Assembly (NCBI GenBank): GCA_030626265.1
Contig: DAOUPF010000086.1
Span: 1-6,420, forward strand
Source of the DNA: Sulfurovum sp.
GTDB taxonomy: Bacteria; Campylobacterota; Campylobacteria; Campylobacterales; Sulfurovaceae
DNA length: 6,420 nucleotides
Direction of reading: 5' to 3'
In this document: positions 6,249 to 6,420 of the stretch, piece after piece
Position numbering within the stretch: position 1 is the first letter of the stretch
Layout: every line of letters begins with the position of its first letter
Made by a program: the position numbers and the translations under genes
The notes under the pieces: generated by a model
What the model saw: the letters and a program-made list of their open reading frames with translations, nothing else
Databases searched by the model: none
What the model was told of the DNA's origin: nothing

Positions 6249-6420
6249 TTACATATATACTCTTCTTTGACTGGATTTAATACCAGCAGATAAAAGTTTT
6301 ACAACATCTTCTTTGGAAATAGGCTCAGAGTAATAGAATCCTTGATGTAAAGAACAACCCATATCAAGTAAAATATCTTTCTGAGGAAGTGTCTCAACTC
6401 CTCCAGCAACGATGGATAAT
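6249..6420 (-). CDS. EAL-domain (c-di-GMP phosphodiesterase-like) protein, C-terminal 56 residues
   Basis: This frame enters from the right edge, stops at TAA (complement of 6249-6251), and converges on adk. The visible part is the end of an EAL domain: IVAGGVETLPQKDILLDMGC, then the Q of HQGFYYSEPIS, then a final helix (KEDVVKLL) and a short basic tail. EAL domains hydrolyse cyclic-di-GMP or bind it as receptors. The usual motif reads VAEGVET; here the first Glu is replaced by Gly (visible residue 6, codon GGA), while the later Gln of the QGF motif (visible residue 26) is kept. In the RocR enzyme, from memory, the corresponding Glu (E352) lies 20 residues before the Gln and is needed for catalysis; the same 20-residue spacing is found here. 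Catalysis is therefore doubtful, although the EAL, DDFG and Lys motifs lie outside the window. No GGDEF or sensor domain can be assessed. Confidence 0.85.
   Translation of the reverse strand, partial: LSIVAGGVETLPQKDILLDMGCSLHQGFYYSEPISKEDVVKLLSAGIKSSQRRVYM

Noticed and set aside
1..6420. Defence island, CRISPR array, prophage or mobile element
   Set aside because: No repeat-spacer pattern, transposase, integrase, toxin-antitoxin or nuclease motif was found; nearly all recognised genes are chromosomal housekeeping or envelope genes.

Overview
The window looks like a core chromosomal segment of a Campylobacterota (formerly Epsilonproteobacteria) bacterium. The genus is not certain; a free-living Sulfurimonas/Sulfurovum-type organism is a reasonable guess. 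Four things support this. The base composition is AT-rich, with heavy use of CTA, ATA and AGA codons. Promoters consist of a TATAAT-like -10 box, often extended, with periodic T-runs instead of a clear -35. aspS is followed directly by a short-LID adk, as I recall from Campylobacter. The AspRS carries residues typical of the non-discriminating type known from Helicobacter pylori. I see no insertion sequence, CRISPR array, tRNA, rRNA or phage gene.

Layout, left to right. (1) Positions 1-355, minus strand: the N-terminal part of an unrecognised protein that runs off the left edge. A small hairpin abuts its ribosome binding site. (2) An AT-rich divergent intergenic region of about 200 bp carries the murA promoter. 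(3) murA, plus strand, best started at the ATG at 558. (4) A 168-bp convergent spacer is unusually rich in inverted repeats and probably contains the murA terminator. (5) A two-gene minus-strand operon: an exported glycine-zipper/peptidoglycan-binding-repeat protein (3642-2917), then a cytosolic 5'-nucleotidase of the cN-I/HAD type (2894-1992). (6) A divergent promoter region holds an extended -10 with tandem TTTGACAC repeats at 11-bp period for the minus operon, and a T-run/-10 promoter for aspS. (7) aspS-adk, plus strand, 3 bp apart. (8) A 13-bp hairpin follows adk. (9) The C-terminal end of an EAL-domain (c-di-GMP) protein on the minus strand enters from the right edge.

Functionally these are mostly housekeeping genes: the first committed step of peptidoglycan synthesis (MurA), aminoacylation of tRNA-Asp and probably also tRNA-Asn (AspRS), and adenine nucleotide balance (Adk). 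The 5'-nucleotidase may also act on AMP, but it sits in a different operon from adk. The PG-binding protein may act at the cell wall. No link between these genes is proven by their proximity.

I did not find a convincing undescribed multi-gene system. The observations most worth following are the EAL domain that lacks the usual Glu of its EGVE motif, the tandem-repeat operator candidate, the pairing of a cN-I-type nucleotidase with an envelope protein, the structured murA-downstream spacer, and the unrecognised left-edge protein.
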